This document shows, piece after piece, positions 12,563 through 24,929 of a stretch of DNA of 64,000 nucleotides; the first letter of the stretch is position 1, and the number at the start of each line of letters is the position of its first letter. Source of the stretch: Nautilus pompilius (Eukaryota > Mollusca > Cephalopoda > Nautilida > Nautilidae); NCBI GenBank assembly GCA_018389105.1, contig JACATO010002451.1, forward strand, positions 124,001 through 188,000. The letters run 5' to 3'. The notes beneath the pieces are model-generated. The model was not told the DNA's origin and ran no database searches. It worked only from the letters and a program-made list of their open reading frames with translations. Made by a program: the position numbers and the translations under genes.

Positions 12563-12565
<3 letters not shown>
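11772..12565. other. Non-coding stretch
   Basis: AT-rich to 12180, then mixed. AATCCTTACG occurs at about 12201 and 12281, each followed by a similar TTTT-GGAAATCATAGC segment, so 12195-12250 and 12275-12320 look like a diverged short duplication. No gene recognised. Confidence 0.5.
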
Positions 12566-12596
<31 letters not shown>

Positions 12597-12795
12597 GTCA
12601 GTACAGAGAGAGAGAGAGACGTCAGTACAGAGAGAGGAGAGAGAGAGAGAGAGAGAGAGAGACATCAGTACAGAGAGAGAGAGAGACGTCAGTACAGTGA
12701 GAGAGAGAATGACGTCAGTACAGAGAGAGAGAGGAGAGAGAGAGAGAGGACGTCAGTACAGAGGAGAGAGAGAGAGAGAATGACGTCAGTACAGA

Positions 12796-12828
<33 letters not shown>

Positions 12829-12853
12829 ATGACGTCAGTACAGAGAGAGAGAG

Positions 12854-12885
<32 letters not shown>

Positions 12886-12886
12886 G
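12566..12886. repeat. Composite minisatellite, GA tract with GACGTCAGTACAG units
   Basis: GA tracts are punctuated by about eight copies of GACGTCAGTACAGAG, the reverse complement of the GTACTGACGTCA unit of the 8.8-kb array. Three copies keep the full TGACGTCA; the others have AGACGTCA, GGACGTCA or ACATCA. The last looks like CpG decay. Orientation is opposite to the 8.8, 24.2, 28.4 and 50.9 kb arrays. Confidence 0.95.
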
Positions 12887-13812
12887 CAGCCGGCTAGATA
12901 TCTGCCAATAGCCCGAAACCATCGGCAGCAACCCTGACGAGCGAGCGCGCTACACATTACTTCAACCATGCGCTCGAATAAAAATACCAAACAACCGCAT
13001 TCTGAGTTGTTGTATTTGGTCATTCTCCTCCATTTTCTTAGGGTTGTTTTCCCTACGCTGGATTTCTGTTGTCGGCTTGTTCGCAGTTCGGTATTTCTAA
13101 GGTTTCCACGACTTAAAAAAAGAAACACTTCAGTGCGATTTAATAAGTTCGTGGTTTCGTTAGGCGCTTGTAAAACTCTGCCGAGAAGGGAGGCACCTTG
13201 GAGTCTTTACGCAAGTACAAATGAATATACATTAAACCGAACATCTGATCCATTTGCGGTGAAATCCACACACCCGTTGCACTCCGTAACCCGGGTCGTG
13301 TACCTTCGCTCATGTGACCTACAAAAGTCGTGGTGCACTCAGAGATTTATACATCGGTTTCATCTCTTGACTGAAAGCAGATAACCGTTCCCATTCAGGC
13401 ATTTGTACTATTAACTACTTTCTGTTAAAATCTGTCTTCTTTGGTTCCCATCATTTCGCAGCTAAGTCCAGCACGTGTATCTAATTCGGATTTTTTAAAT
13501 TAATTCATCTGTTTGTTTCGGGATTCGTGTAGAATGGAAATTTTATCCAAAGCCCGACTATCGGGGTCATGCCAAAAACATCAGATTCGGTGGCTTACGA
13601 TTGTATAGTTATCAAAAATCCTTACTTATGTATATATTTTTTAATTCTCTGGCTGTGATCACAGATGAAGAAGGCGAGAGATACTACAAACGATTCTGCA
13701 GATATTTCAATAGAAATGGTGTTCCATCTCTCTTCTAACGCTTTCCAAAAGATGTTATTTGATTTTGAGATTTTATGTCTTTCCCTATAAAATTGATCTC
13801 ATACCAAGAAGT
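12887..13812. other. Non-coding stretch
   Basis: A 138-codon frame (12968-13384, plus strand) is the longest here outside repeats and starts with an ATG. It is basic and hydrophobic without a recognisable domain, and codon use does not look biased. I treat it as probably non-coding. Confidence 0.4.
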
Positions 13813-14096
13813 GCGGCCCGGGGATTGGTGGTTACTTTCTAGATTGCTCCAGGCCGATGGGGTCCAGTTCGATTCCACTGTCCAGATTGGTTCAGTTTGG
13901 CGTATCTCCCTAGTGTGAGTTTCGTTCCACATCTGAAAGCGATGAGTTTCAGCAGGAAGTTTTCTCCCGGTGTCGAATATGCCGGGGCCCCCCTCGTGGC
14001 ACAGGATAAGCAGCGAGCGCTCTCTAGTGGATAACCACGAGTCCACGCTTCCTCGCCAGGGTTGACTCCGGTGTAGAGACTGAACTCAACATCCAT
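13813..14096 (+). mobile_element. tRNA-derived SINE with Deu/Meta-type core
   Basis: An RNA polymerase III promoter can be read: A box GATTGGTGGTTAC at about 13823-13835 and a near-perfect B box AGTTCGATTCC at 13866-13876, spaced as in a tRNA. Downstream, about 13943-13974, GAGTTTCAGCAGGAAGTT followed by TTCTCCCGGTGTC matches the conserved central domain of the Deu/Meta SINE superfamily, from memory of the family. The 3' end is uncertain; a frame of 103 codons on the opposite strand is incidental. Confidence 0.6.
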
Positions 14097-16459
14097 ACCG
14101 AGTCTGCGAGTTCTATACTTACGGCTATTAATAAATAAACTAGTTAAAACCTTTACAAATATTCTTAACTAAAATTCCAAGCGATATGTGACGACTACAC
14201 CATGTTCTTTAAAATACACCATAGTATGGTGTGGCAATTACTAAATTAGCACGAGATCTCACTCTTGTACCTAAAAATATCAACACAGTTTCCACAAGTG
14301 GCGTGCATTCGATAGAACGCTCGTTATGACTCCGTTCTTTAATGACTGCCTAGAGGTTTGCTCTTAGTTGATATCTAAGTGGCCTCAAATATGGTCAACC
14401 GTAAATGCCGTGTCAATCTCATGCAAAGATTGCGCTTTGTTTGACCAACCCATTCTCTAAAGAACCTGACGATAACTTTTCCTCCGAGCCCAGAGATCGT
14501 CGTTTTTACCCAGAATTCTAAACGTTAGTTTTTAGTTCCGGTGTCGTCTACTACATTCACCTGAAAACCCTCGGTACACCTGGAGAACCCATCGGATCGC
14601 GGCTCTCCCCGGTTCCGATTAACCACCGACTAAGTAGAATAGCCTCCGCGGAACTAATTCAGAGTTCGGCGAGTGACAGGACAGCTTTAAATCAAGCGAC
14701 GATCCTGCGTTACACTCTCCCCCGAGGTGTCACCAGCCGCTCTTCTACTATTTACTGCTAACGGTAGAACCGGAACGTTTTTTTTTTGTTCTTGTCTGCC
14801 CATCGCATATTCCCCTCCTCCCATACGTTTTCCTGCACCGCGGTAGGATTCTTCCGGGTACTTCGGTTTCCCCCCTCACTGTTAAGCGAAACGAGTCGTG
14901 CCGGGCTCCATCACGTGGTTAAGTCGGCCCGAATCGGCGGCCCACTTCCGAGCCGTTATCTCCGGTGCCACGGAACCCCCCGCCTCCCCTCACGGCTCTG
15001 CCCCGGTCCCGAAGCGAAACAAGGGGACGCGCAATACATTTCTTCCCTTGCCAGGCAGGTTGTTTTTTTTTTTTAATTTTTCGATTGGGCTTTCTCCCCT
15101 CGTTCCATCTTGAATTCCTCGCTGTCAGACAATTAAATAATTATCGCGGTTAATTCTTATTAAACCGAAAGCGCGAGAACGGGCGGGAGACAGACGCGTT
15201 TCGCTTATCTGTGGGATGCGCGACCCCCCCACAGATCGCTCCCTTCCCCTGCAAGCTCGCGATTTCGGTCCACATAATGCGACCCGCGTGAAGATAACTG
15301 GCCGTTCGAGCCTCCGCTGTCTCGTAACCGATAAACGCGATATATAACATTGTTTTACGATAGCCGGAGTACCATAATTTCCAAACCTTATTTTTCCCTA
15401 CCGCTTCCTCGATAAAAACGTCGGCCGGCCCGGTGATAAACACAGCGGCGAGTTTCCCCTGCAACCCCCAACCCGCACCCAACGTTGTTGGCGGTGGGTG
15501 AGGGGGTGGGGAATAGAAAAATTTATTTGGGAACTCCGTATTAAACGTGTATCAACTTCGCATTTTCCCTCCTTTTCGCGTATTACTGCCTCACCAAAAA
15601 GGGAGAAGATCGATTTGACGCCGTCAACGTACTTACGCGTCGTCTATAGGTCAATTCTTTGGCGAATGTTAGCAATTTGTCAGCGAGTCGAGCTGCGCGG
15701 GGCGATGCCCGGTTGTCGGGGCCTGCGCCGTAAATACGAAAAATCGATCGCCAGCCGCCACCGACAGCGGAGTAGCGACCGTAGCTGCTGTTTCCGGGGA
15801 ATATCTTCTTAAAGGGGGAGCCGGAAGAAGAAAGAAACAATCGACAGCAACGACAAAGCGTATTAGTAATGATAATGATCGTCGCGGAGCCGGTTTACGT
15901 CGCGGGGTGGGGTTAACTCGGCTGGTGTCGGAGGGGCACTCGACGGTACCCTGATAAAAGAAAATAACAGGCGATAAGGGGGTCTCGACACCGCCAGAAA
16001 CCGTTTCCGCCCAGACCACCGCTTCATTGGAACGGCCATGGAGGCATTTTGTTGCGTCACAACGACAGCCAGTTTTTTTAATTAAAATTTATTTAAACGA
16101 TTGGATGCGATCCGCGTGGGTTCTGTTTGGTTGCGGAAGAAACAAAAGAGGGAAACAATAATTAGGGAGTGGTCAGGGCCGGGGAGAGCCGAAAAAGTTG
16201 TCACCGTACGTCTCCTCCAGACGACGTCATACGAGCGCTTCAGATTGAGATAGGCGTGTAATACAGTCTTGAATTAACACCCTGGACGATCGGGTTAATA
16301 AGGAGGCCTTTTATAGTAACTGATGCAAATGAATTTCTTAAAAGATTTGTTGTTGTTTCGAAATCTGAATCTAATTTGAGTTTTTACTTCCTCTACTCCG
16401 AGAGATGGATATTTATGGTTTGCCAGGGATGGAGCCCATTAATAATCGGCTTTTTGTCA
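14097..16459. other. Non-coding, CpG-rich from about 14.6 kb
   Basis: The first 500 bases are AT-rich. From about 14600 to 16080 CpG is frequent and several frames of 85 to 116 codons overlap on both strands, as expected when stop codons are rare in GC-rich DNA. None has a recognisable domain. The block could be an unmethylated CpG island or promoter region, but I see no convincing first exon. Confidence 0.4.
14803..14880 (+). mobile_element. SINE core-domain fragment (Deu/Meta type)
   Basis: TTCCGGGTACTTCGGTTTCC at about 14852-14871, continued by CCCC, closely matches the hallmark CTCCGGGTACTCCGGTTTCC of the superfamily. The preceding 45 bases align loosely with the rest of the core. No tRNA-like head is evident, so this is a fragment. 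Confidence 0.5.
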
Positions 16460-16545
16460 CCAGGGATTGCGGCTGATAGACATGGTGTGTGTGGGTCTCA
16501 ATCCCAGCACGCCGACTTCCTCCCACATCTAAACGGAAATGTCCC
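16460..16545 (+). mobile_element. SINE core-domain fragment (Deu/Meta type), diverged
   Basis: TGTGTGGGTCTCAATCCC followed by GACTTCCTCCCACA (about 16488-16526) aligns with the family core TGCGTGGGTTTTCTCCGG...TTTCCTCCCACA. Diverged, but colinear over about 40 bases. Confidence 0.4.
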
Positions 16546-19228
16546 GGTAACGTTTTCCCCGGGTGCACGCGCTAGAGGATGTCTGGCTCGTATCCTGACA
16601 ATCGCTCGGAATATTCTTTATTTAAAAAAAAAAAAAAATATGCATTTTACAGGCCAAAAAAAACACAAATGAAAATGATCAATGGTGCAATTCGTTAAAA
16701 ATTTTACTTACTGCTCTTTAGCAATACATCTAAAAATGGCATACGCTTTAATTAATTGTTCATTTATGCTTGTGGCTGTTTTAAAGACTTGCCACAAATT
16801 TTAAGAGGACATGAAAAGACTTTTAACCCGGACGTCTGGAATTGCAAGTGACGCCACTAATATCGTCTCCGAAACAGCTGTACAGGTTCTCGTCAAAACG
16901 AGATGACTTTCATAATTCTAGATGTGGATCGGAATTTAAAAAGTTACGACAATGGGCGGTATTTGGCGCCCCCTCCCTTTAAAAGAAAAATTGGTTTTCG
17001 GCGACTGTTTTCAAAATGCCAACCGAATCCGAGTGGGCAAAAGCCACCAATGGAATGAATTTTGGCAGCTCAGTTGAAGAATATCCTCGTAGTTAGGCCT
17101 GCTGTCTGGATTCCGTGTATCTTGTGAACTTTACAGGCGGCTAGTGACTGTTTATTTAAATTAGTTGACAGAAAGAAGCGGGAAGTCATCAATCGGGGTC
17201 TATACAAAGACTCCAAAGAGAGAGAAATTTACCAATTTGAATTTTAATACGTTTCACACTGCCTCTGTGAGCGATAATAATTGCTGGACATTTTCGTGTG
17301 CAATTATTTTCGTAAAAAAGAACCTAAGGACCGTATTTATATGTCATTTACAATATAGTTCAGATCTTTCATGTGTATTACGTAAATGCTGCGTGGAGAC
17401 AGCCTTTTGCATCCTTATCAGTCTCAGAATCTAAATAAAACGTTTCCAAGTTGAGTGAAGTCATGTCTAGTCCTTGATTGCGCTGCTCGCATTCTCACGC
17501 AGGTTTGGTATGTCTGGTACGTTTCGATCGCACGTGTAGGGGTCGGGGGGGGGTTGGAAAGGTAAAGTATAATATCACGATCTCTACGTACGATAATGCT
17601 GGTTGTTGCGTGTACTAAAGCTGTTTGCCTATACAAGTACGTCCAAGAGGCGACACAACTAGAAATGCAGTGGTTCGGGTAGTAAGTAGCTTGACGCACG
17701 CCAGAGCTGGAGAGCTCACGTCTCCTAGACAAGACAGAAAAGTTATCTATAAAAGACGCCGCGATACGTTCGTGAATGCGAACGACCAGAAGAATCTACG
17801 GAGAAGCAAGACCAGGGTGTCTGTCTGCCTGCCTGTCTACCAGAAAGATGTTCAGGAGACTGGATGGCCTTGGTCATCACGTACTGTGAACGGTCGAGTT
17901 TGTTAGATCGACGTAAGCGGGATAGGGACAGACAGTCAAGAGCCGACGAGATAGCGACGGCCAGTACACGGGTCCGACAAAAGTCGATTTTGCGTTACGT
18001 CGGATGAGAGTTCAGCAAAAGCGGAAGACGAAGTTGCGGTCTCAAGGAAATACTGCTGGGACCGTTGCTTGCGTTTGTAGATCTATCACGGTGTGGAGTG
18101 CATCTCGTGACTATAAACATGATTATTTTTTAATACTGTGTCCGGAATCCTAAATGGTAATATGTACCCCGAAACCGATCTCGCACCTGTGATTTTCTCA
18201 ATTTTGAAGAACATCAGCTTGCTGCCGGACGAGAACTCGTGGAGGGCGGTGCGACTGTGTCTCTTGCACGGCCGCCATCTTGATGATGATGTGGAAGAAG
18301 AGGAACACTGTCCAGAATATGACCGAGTTACCTCAACGCTGCGTGACGCTTTCTTTGTAAAATGTTAACACCCGACAAAACCCAGACCTTTCAGCAGCTA
18401 TTCTTACTGTCTCTCTAAGCCATTTTTACAAAGCGAATCATGATAACAGAAAATGAAGAAAAACCATGTTTGCCAGCATTTACACAAAAGCATTTGTGAT
18501 TTCGTAGTAGCTCTACGGAAAACGGTTTTTCTTTTTTTTTTTGGTAGAGCTGGCGATTCGTCAGTTTTCCCAAATGTCACTAACCGCCATTATACATATC
18601 TTTCTTGTCCTCCCTCCCCTTACTGTCTACTCAGAGCCCTTTCCTATGACGCAGATCCTAACTCCTGCGCCTGGACACTGTCTGCAGCGCTCTGTCACAC
18701 CGCCGTCTCGAGCCTACATCCTCCGCTTAGCCCGCCAACTGAAAACAATCCGGCTACCCTATGGAGGCCCCGCTGGCTCCGGATCCCTTGACCCCCTTTA
18801 GATAAGTTTTTAATTTGTCACTGACAGATGACATTTTAGCGGCGACGCTGTCGAGGAAAAAGACCGTCCGTTTCCTTTCGTAGTCGACGACGACCAACAG
18901 CTAGCGAGTTTCCAGGAATTGGAAAACTCTGCTTCATTGTTTTATTAACCGCACATTTTTTTAAATGTCAAAATTGCTTCTTGTTTTTCTCCTTCCGGTG
19001 AAAGTTTAGAGACGTGCAACCTCTGTAAATCAGAACCATCTTTCCCCCCTACCTCGTTGTTAGGCAATGAACTAGCTAATATACCTACGTTTCGATGATC
19101 ATTCCCCGTCATCGTCTCAGTGACACCCGCGAGCTGATATAGGCCAGCTGATATTTGTACTGGTCCACAACCCTCGATTTCTTGCGATGCCAAGTTGCGC
19201 TGCACGGTTAACTCTTACTTAACGACAG
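16546..19228. other. Non-coding stretch
   Basis: AT-rich to 17430 and mixed after that, with an A run at about 16624-16638 and a G run near 17544. A 76-codon frame at 18138-18368 has an acidic patch and spans a YY1-type site; it is unrecognised. Other frames of 85 to 112 codons overlap one another and are probably chance. Confidence 0.5.
18271..18282 (-). promoter_or_regulatory. YY1-type site
   Basis: GCCGCCATCTTG is the reverse complement of CAAGATGGCGGC, the consensus YY1 site found just downstream of many start sites. No start site could be assigned. Confidence 0.3.
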
Positions 19229-19253
19229 AATAATAATAATAATAATAATAATA

Positions 19254-19292
<39 letters not shown>

Positions 19293-19314
19293 TAATAATA
19301 ATAATAATAATAAT
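19229..19314. repeat. TAA microsatellite
   Basis: About 28 TAA units with two small interruptions (AATATAATAA and a GAT). Confidence 0.95.
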
Positions 19315-20683
19315 CGAAAGTAAATGTTTCCGGCTTCATAGGTTTTCGTTGGGGAACCTAAAATATTTCATTCTATTTAAAAACTGATACTAACAACAGG
19401 AAAAAGTTTATTGAAATGCTACTGCTGTCGGTGTCGGAGTAGCGTGGCGTGTGGGCGTGGTCGGGCGTGGTTTGGTATCCGATGGGACCGGATCAGTTGG
19501 TGTCTGTTGTCTAGTTAGCTTTCTGCTCGAATTTTTTTTTGGATATTCTTGTTTCCTAATAAAGAGAGTTCAGTATATCCTTTCAAGCAGCTAAAATATA
19601 AAAAAAAAAGGGGAGTTTGGAACCATCGGGCACTGCTTCAGGTGTCATCCAGCAGCCTTTTGTAGTGTGGCTAACGTTCCGATCCTCCAACCAAAAGAGT
19701 TCATTAGACGAATTCGTCAACCAGCCAACCAAAAATACTTGGTAAATATTTGATTTTTTTTCCCTGTAATCTTTAAATATCTTATTAAATGCCGATGAGG
19801 GAAAAAAAAAAAAAAATTCAGCCCGCTAAAGATACGCAGATAATCGGAGATTCTTCCAAAATGTCAAGGTTTACACGACTAGATTGTACGATACCTTTTT
19901 GTGTTTTGCGAGGCTGTAGAGCCACCAAACCGCATCACAGGAGTCAAACTGGCGAGAATTTGGAAACTGTTGGCGTATTGATTTCCGCTTCGATTTCTTT
20001 GAAGCTGCCTCTTTTTCTTTCTCCCCCCCCCCAGAATCGTCGATCGTGAGCGTCTCCCGAATATTGCCGGGGCTCGGCTAAGCTTTATTTCCTGAAAAGT
20101 AAGTTGGCAAAAATGAAAAATCCTGTGTTTTATGCAGGATCGGATAATGGAGAAGTGCATTATCCGCGAGTTTCCTTTTTCTTTTTTTTTTGTTGGCTTT
20201 TACTAAAGAAGCACAAATACAAAAGAAGATTACGGAGGAATTATTCGCTCCAGAATTTAATCAAAACGTTTCTGATAAAAATATCGATCACGATGGCTGT
20301 TCGTCTAGTCAAAGGAACGAGAAGCAAGAACAGCTGTACATATTAAAAATAAATGGTGATTAATTTAAACTGAATGGGCTTGCAATCAGTAACTAGGCTT
20401 AAAAAAAACAAAAAAACAGGCACATCCTAAGTCAGCCATCTTCATCAGTGTAAGAACTGACTGGTGCCGTTTTCAAACAATGGCGTTGACCTCATTAGTA
20501 CCAGCAATTTTCTTGTCGTACGTCGATGCCTATAGGGGAGGCAACCCTGGTGAAGCAGCGGTGTTCCGCCCTTGCACTACAGGAAGCGTTGCTAATTCTA
20601 AGCCACGAAGGGACCCCCCCGGAATTTCTTACTTCGGTGTGAAGATCCTACGTTAGAACACCTTTATTTATTTACTTTTTAGA
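19315..20683. other. Non-coding stretch
   Basis: Mixed composition with several A and T runs (19604, 19801, 20181). A GTGGGCGTGG-rich patch lies at 19443-19472. Frames of 80 to 93 codons are unrecognised. Confidence 0.5.
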
Positions 20684-20730
20684 AGTGGGAGGAAACCAAA
20701 GTATCCGGAAAACCCACCTGGCCGGCTGGT
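20684..20730 (-). mobile_element. SINE core-domain fragment (Deu/Meta type)
   Basis: GTGGGAGGAAACCAAAGTAT followed by CCGGAAAACCCAC (20685-20717) is the reverse complement of the superfamily core, with few mismatches to GTGGGAGGAAACCGGAGTAC. Flanks on the right include GGCCGGCTGG, as often seen next to tRNA-like heads, but no clear head was found. Confidence 0.55.
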
Positions 20731-21168
20731 GAAAGAGACTGATACTAAGAGCATCCAGAATTTATCGATAAGAAACAACAGAAGGCGATTATTACTTTAT
20801 TATTTTTTGGAGGAAATAGCCAGACAACAAAGCCGTAAAATGACGAGCAAGTGTTTGCCTACTAATGCATTTATTTACGAAAATGTAGCTACTTTAAACT
20901 CGCAGAACTGTGATTTGCAATATCTTTTTTCTCTCTCAAATACTCAGTTATACTCACCCCTTTTTAGAACTATAGATATTTTCTGTATTTCAACTAATAA
21001 AAAATCGTACAATCAAAGATATGTTTATATAAAATAAAACAACACATCGAATATAGAATACGCGCACCTGCGCATTCTCTCTCTTCGACGATTCTGATTT
21101 TTCTCATTTTTGACACATGCATTTATTTCTTAGCTTTTTTTTCTTCAAAAAGGATAATGAGTTTCATT
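20731..21168. other. AT-rich non-coding stretch
   Basis: Contains a 102-codon plus-strand frame (20729-21037) with no recognisable domain, and no repeat structure. Confidence 0.4.
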
Positions 21169-21401
21169 TTAATATGCAAACTGTAATGATGTTCCTGCTT
21201 TTATGATTGGTGTAAGTTTGAAATCATAACTTGGGCAGCCAAACTCATCGGAGTCCGGCTTTCGCCGTTTATTTCGGCAAATATTTTCGAGTGATTGTGC
21301 CTGGTGACTCGGGTTACGTCCACTCCAACACAGAGGCGGCGTACGGTGCCTGGCAAACGCTCTGCAAATATCCTGGTGATGCATTTCCGCTGAAAGAACA
21401 C
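21169..21401 (-). other. Possible exon on the minus strand
   Basis: On the minus strand a good 3' splice acceptor (a T run ending TTTTTTTCAG, just above 21401) is followed by DNA in which two frames stay open, for roughly 66 and 78 codons, and the third for 28 codons to a TAA. None is recognisable. The plus strand is also open over this interval, so base composition may explain it. Confidence 0.12.
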
Positions 21402-21679
21402 CTGAAAAAAACAACAATCAATTAATTAATCGAAACAAACGACAAAACTCTGCACACACACAAAAAAACTGGTGTGCGGTAACGATTTAAAACTCGCTCC
21501 GAAAAAGCTGCAGACCTGAAGTGGTTTGGTCTACATTACTGCTGTCGACTTACCGAGCCGGACGTCAAAGTTACTTGTAAGTTGGGCTTGAAACAACGTG
21601 CGCTTTAGAAATCCTTGCCGAAAGAACAACAGCGCACTTGGTGTGAACGTGAAGTACCATATGACGGTAATCAAGTCTA

Positions 21680-22405
21680 CGCGGTGTATAAATCGACCCC
21701 CATATTTCTGATTTTTTTGAAAAGTTAGGATTTGCATAAATCCGATGTATGAGTCGACCCATATTTTGTAATGTTCCATATTATCCATTTGTTAAAAAAA
21801 AAAAAATTTCCATGCAAATATTCTCTTGTAGTGGGAAGAATTCAGAAGAATCCACAGTATCCTAAGAGACAACAAGAAAATTAATTTTCCGTGATGATGG
21901 CTTCGGACTAACACGGAATGAACCAGAAGGAGACTGAACGATGATATGAAATAAAATGCCAGGTGTTAATTATTCACGTTTTATTTTGGTCACACTTCTG
22001 AAACAGTAGTGTAAGATGATCAAAGAGAATCGGTGTACCTTCTACACAGACAGAGGGCACCGTTCGATCTGTCGTCACTAACTTATCGCAAAAAATAAAT
22101 TGTAATAAGAGCACAGTTTGAGTGTTAGCAACCATTCTCTGCTTTGATGAGTGTAATAAACCATCATTTATAAAGTCGGACGAACTTTGAAACAACATCT
22201 CTTTGTTCCTATTTCATGCATCATATAGATCAACTCGTTAAGGATGCTTAATGTTCTGTTCTTTCGACATGGCTCGTCTCCCGCCGGGGTCCGTTCTCTG
22301 CAGGCGCCGGGAAAAATCGGTTACATTTCTGAAGATCTCAGAGTATAAGTCGAGGTGGAAATGAAAAGGTAAAGTATGTGGCTTCGAGCTTCGACTTATA
22401 CACCT
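21680..22405. repeat. Paired TCGACTTATAC motifs, possible DNA-transposon relic
   Basis: At 21685-21719 and 21741-21772 a motif of the form TATAAATCGACCC..CATATTT is directly repeated. About 570 bp on, GTATAAGTCGA (22343-22353) and TCGACTTATAC (22391-22401) form a perfect 11-bp inverted repeat. GTCGACTTATAC-type sequence recalls the termini of some DNA transposons of Tigger/pogo type; this is from memory and weak. No target duplication was found. Confidence 0.25.
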
Positions 22406-24167
22406 AGAACTACAGTAGTTACGCCCGCCCGCCTCCCCTTTAATACCGATGAATCTCCCTTCATGAACTCCAGCAAGCGTTGCAAATGCTTCTTGTCAGT
22501 TACGGCATCAGTGGGTGGGCCTGAATGAAATCTACATAGATGCAGATTTCTTTGACCCGGTGACCTTAAATAAGACGTCCAGCGTCCAAAGGAGAGAAAC
22601 AAACAGGTAAATGCCGAGTCAATAAAAAAATAAGTAAAGGCGACCTCTACATGACGTTTACTGGAATTCACTTGCAAAAGGCGGTTTACTGATAAGAATG
22701 AACTTTATTTGCCGTTTATTAGTATCTACTGGTGAAGATGGAGTTAACCTGGTATTTTCGGTTACTTTAAAACCTGCTTTTATCAGATATTTGCGGTAAC
22801 CAATCTAAATTAAACAAAGCTAATTTCGTCTCGTTTCCTTTGTAATATCGACGAATTTATTTTTACACATTAATTGCAGTTACTACTTTCTTTTACAAAA
22901 AAAAGAGAATGTCTTTAAAAGTCTTGATCTTTAGCAGACGGCCTACGTGGTCACACGTGTAAGAAATAACATCAGCAGCAGAGTTACAGCTTTTAACCAA
23001 TTCAGTTTACGACCCGCTACTCACACCAGGTGACCTGCAGATTTGGAAGAAGACAGTCAAAGTGTAGATGGTATGTAAGAGATGAGCATCGCTAGAGCGT
23101 ATATCATAGATTTGTCAAATTGCATTAGCACGGAAAAGTTATCGATGGCGCCATGATAAAGTTTGGGATGTTACTGACGAGGAGATAGGCGAAAAGGTGG
23201 ACACATGCGAGTCAATTATGAAGATAGCCTCATTCGTGCAGTTTGTAAAAAAGAGGGCGAAGTACTCAAGAAAGATGATGAAACACGGGGAAGATGCATT
23301 CGAACAGCGACCAATGACTGGATAGTACGGGGCAGTAAATATGTATGAGAATAGAAAATCTGGGACGTGGATATTTTCAGCGGGTCAAGGAAGGCGAGGC
23401 GAGTTTTGTGAAAACAAAAGTAGGGGAGGGGTAGGAAAGGGAAGGGTGAGGGAGCAAACGAATGGAACTCGTGCCCAAAAAATCAAGGCGAAAGAATGCA
23501 AAAGTATGATCTTTTCTCTGCAGAGATAAGAGTCAAAGGACTACCGGGGTAAAACACTGATAAAAACATTGGTTTCTCTTCTAGACCTTGCAAAACAGCA
23601 TCAAAATATCCGAGTCAGAGGGCAGGCGAAGGCGCTTAGACATCCGTTCGTACCGAGCTGGACGGACGGTGAGAAACTGGTTGTACTCCTTACCGAGGTC
23701 CACTATCTTGAGGGCGCTGGGAATGATAGGCCGGAAGACAGCAAAAGTACTGAAAAGTCTAGAAGCAACATGAATGTATTTAAAATATTTTTTTTTCTTC
23801 TTTTTAAATAATGGATCTAGCGATTAGGGTTATAATCGTTAAAACGAGTTTATTATACTCCTGTTAAGTAAATATATTAACGCATTCTGGCACCCCCTTT
23901 TTTTTTCCTTTTCTACGGGGTTTAAGTCTCAAATCTCGCTCGAGCCCCAACTATTAAAAAAAAAATTTAAATATAAATAAATAAGCAGATAAATGAGGGA
24001 ATAAAGAGAAAGATTTATTCAGACCGTAGCGGTATTTTTCGCTTGCGTCTCGTGGCCACCGAAATGAACCAAGTGCGAGTTCCCGTGTTCAATAGCTAGA
24101 TCGTGAAAACGATTAACTATGCGTCTCTTTCCTCTTCGAGCGTTAGTCCCTCTGCTAAACCCGAATT

Positions 24168-24170
<3 letters not shown>
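22406..24170. other. Non-coding stretch
   Basis: Purine-rich between 23170 and 23480. Frames of 62 to 93 codons are unrecognised. AT-rich with A and T runs from 23780 to 24000. Confidence 0.5.
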
Positions 24171-24215
<45 letters not shown>

Positions 24216-24577
24216 CATCTCTCTCTCTGTACTGACGTCATCTCTCTCTCTCTCCATCTCTCCTCTCTGTACTGACGTCATCTCTCTCTCTCTCCATCTC
24301 TCTCTCTGTACTGACGTCCTCTCTCTCTCTCTCCATCTCTCTCTCTCTGTACTGACGTCATCTCTCTCTCTCTCTCTCTCTCCTCTCTCTCTGTACTGAC
24401 GTCATCTCTCTCTCTCTCCATCTCTCTCTCTCTGTACTGACGTCATCTCTCTCTCTCTCCATCTCTCTCTCTGTACTGACGTCATCTCTCTCTCTCTCCA
24501 TCTCTCTCTCTGTACTGACGTCATCTCTCTCTCTCTCCATCTCTCTCTCTGTACTGACGTCATCTCTCTCTCTCTCA

Positions 24578-24634
<57 letters not shown>

Positions 24635-24656
24635 CTCTCTCCCTCCCTCTCTCTCT
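24171..24656. repeat. Composite minisatellite, CT tract with GTACTGACGTCA units
   Basis: Nine copies of CTGTACTGACGTCATCTC at spacings of about 43-57 bp within CT tracts that also carry a regular CCATCTC step. Eight copies keep TGACGTCA; one has TGACGTCC. This is the most regular of the six arrays. Confidence 0.95.
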
Positions 24657-24929
24657 TGAGCAGCTGATTTCGGATCCAGTTGCTTCTCAAGTAAGTACCC
24701 CATTTCTTATGGAACTCAAAGACTGCTAAAGGAAGAAGCTAACCAGATCCCTTCTGTTTATATGTAGGAAGTCATACTCTGTACAAAGCCCACAAAAATT
24801 TTATTAACTGTTGGATCGGTATCAGTTCGATTGTACGAGATCGGCAACTTTCCTTCGCCTGCGGGCCAGATCGATTCTCTTAATATCAACTTAAATGACT
24901 TTGCTAAATGTCTTCAATTTTTAGGTAGT

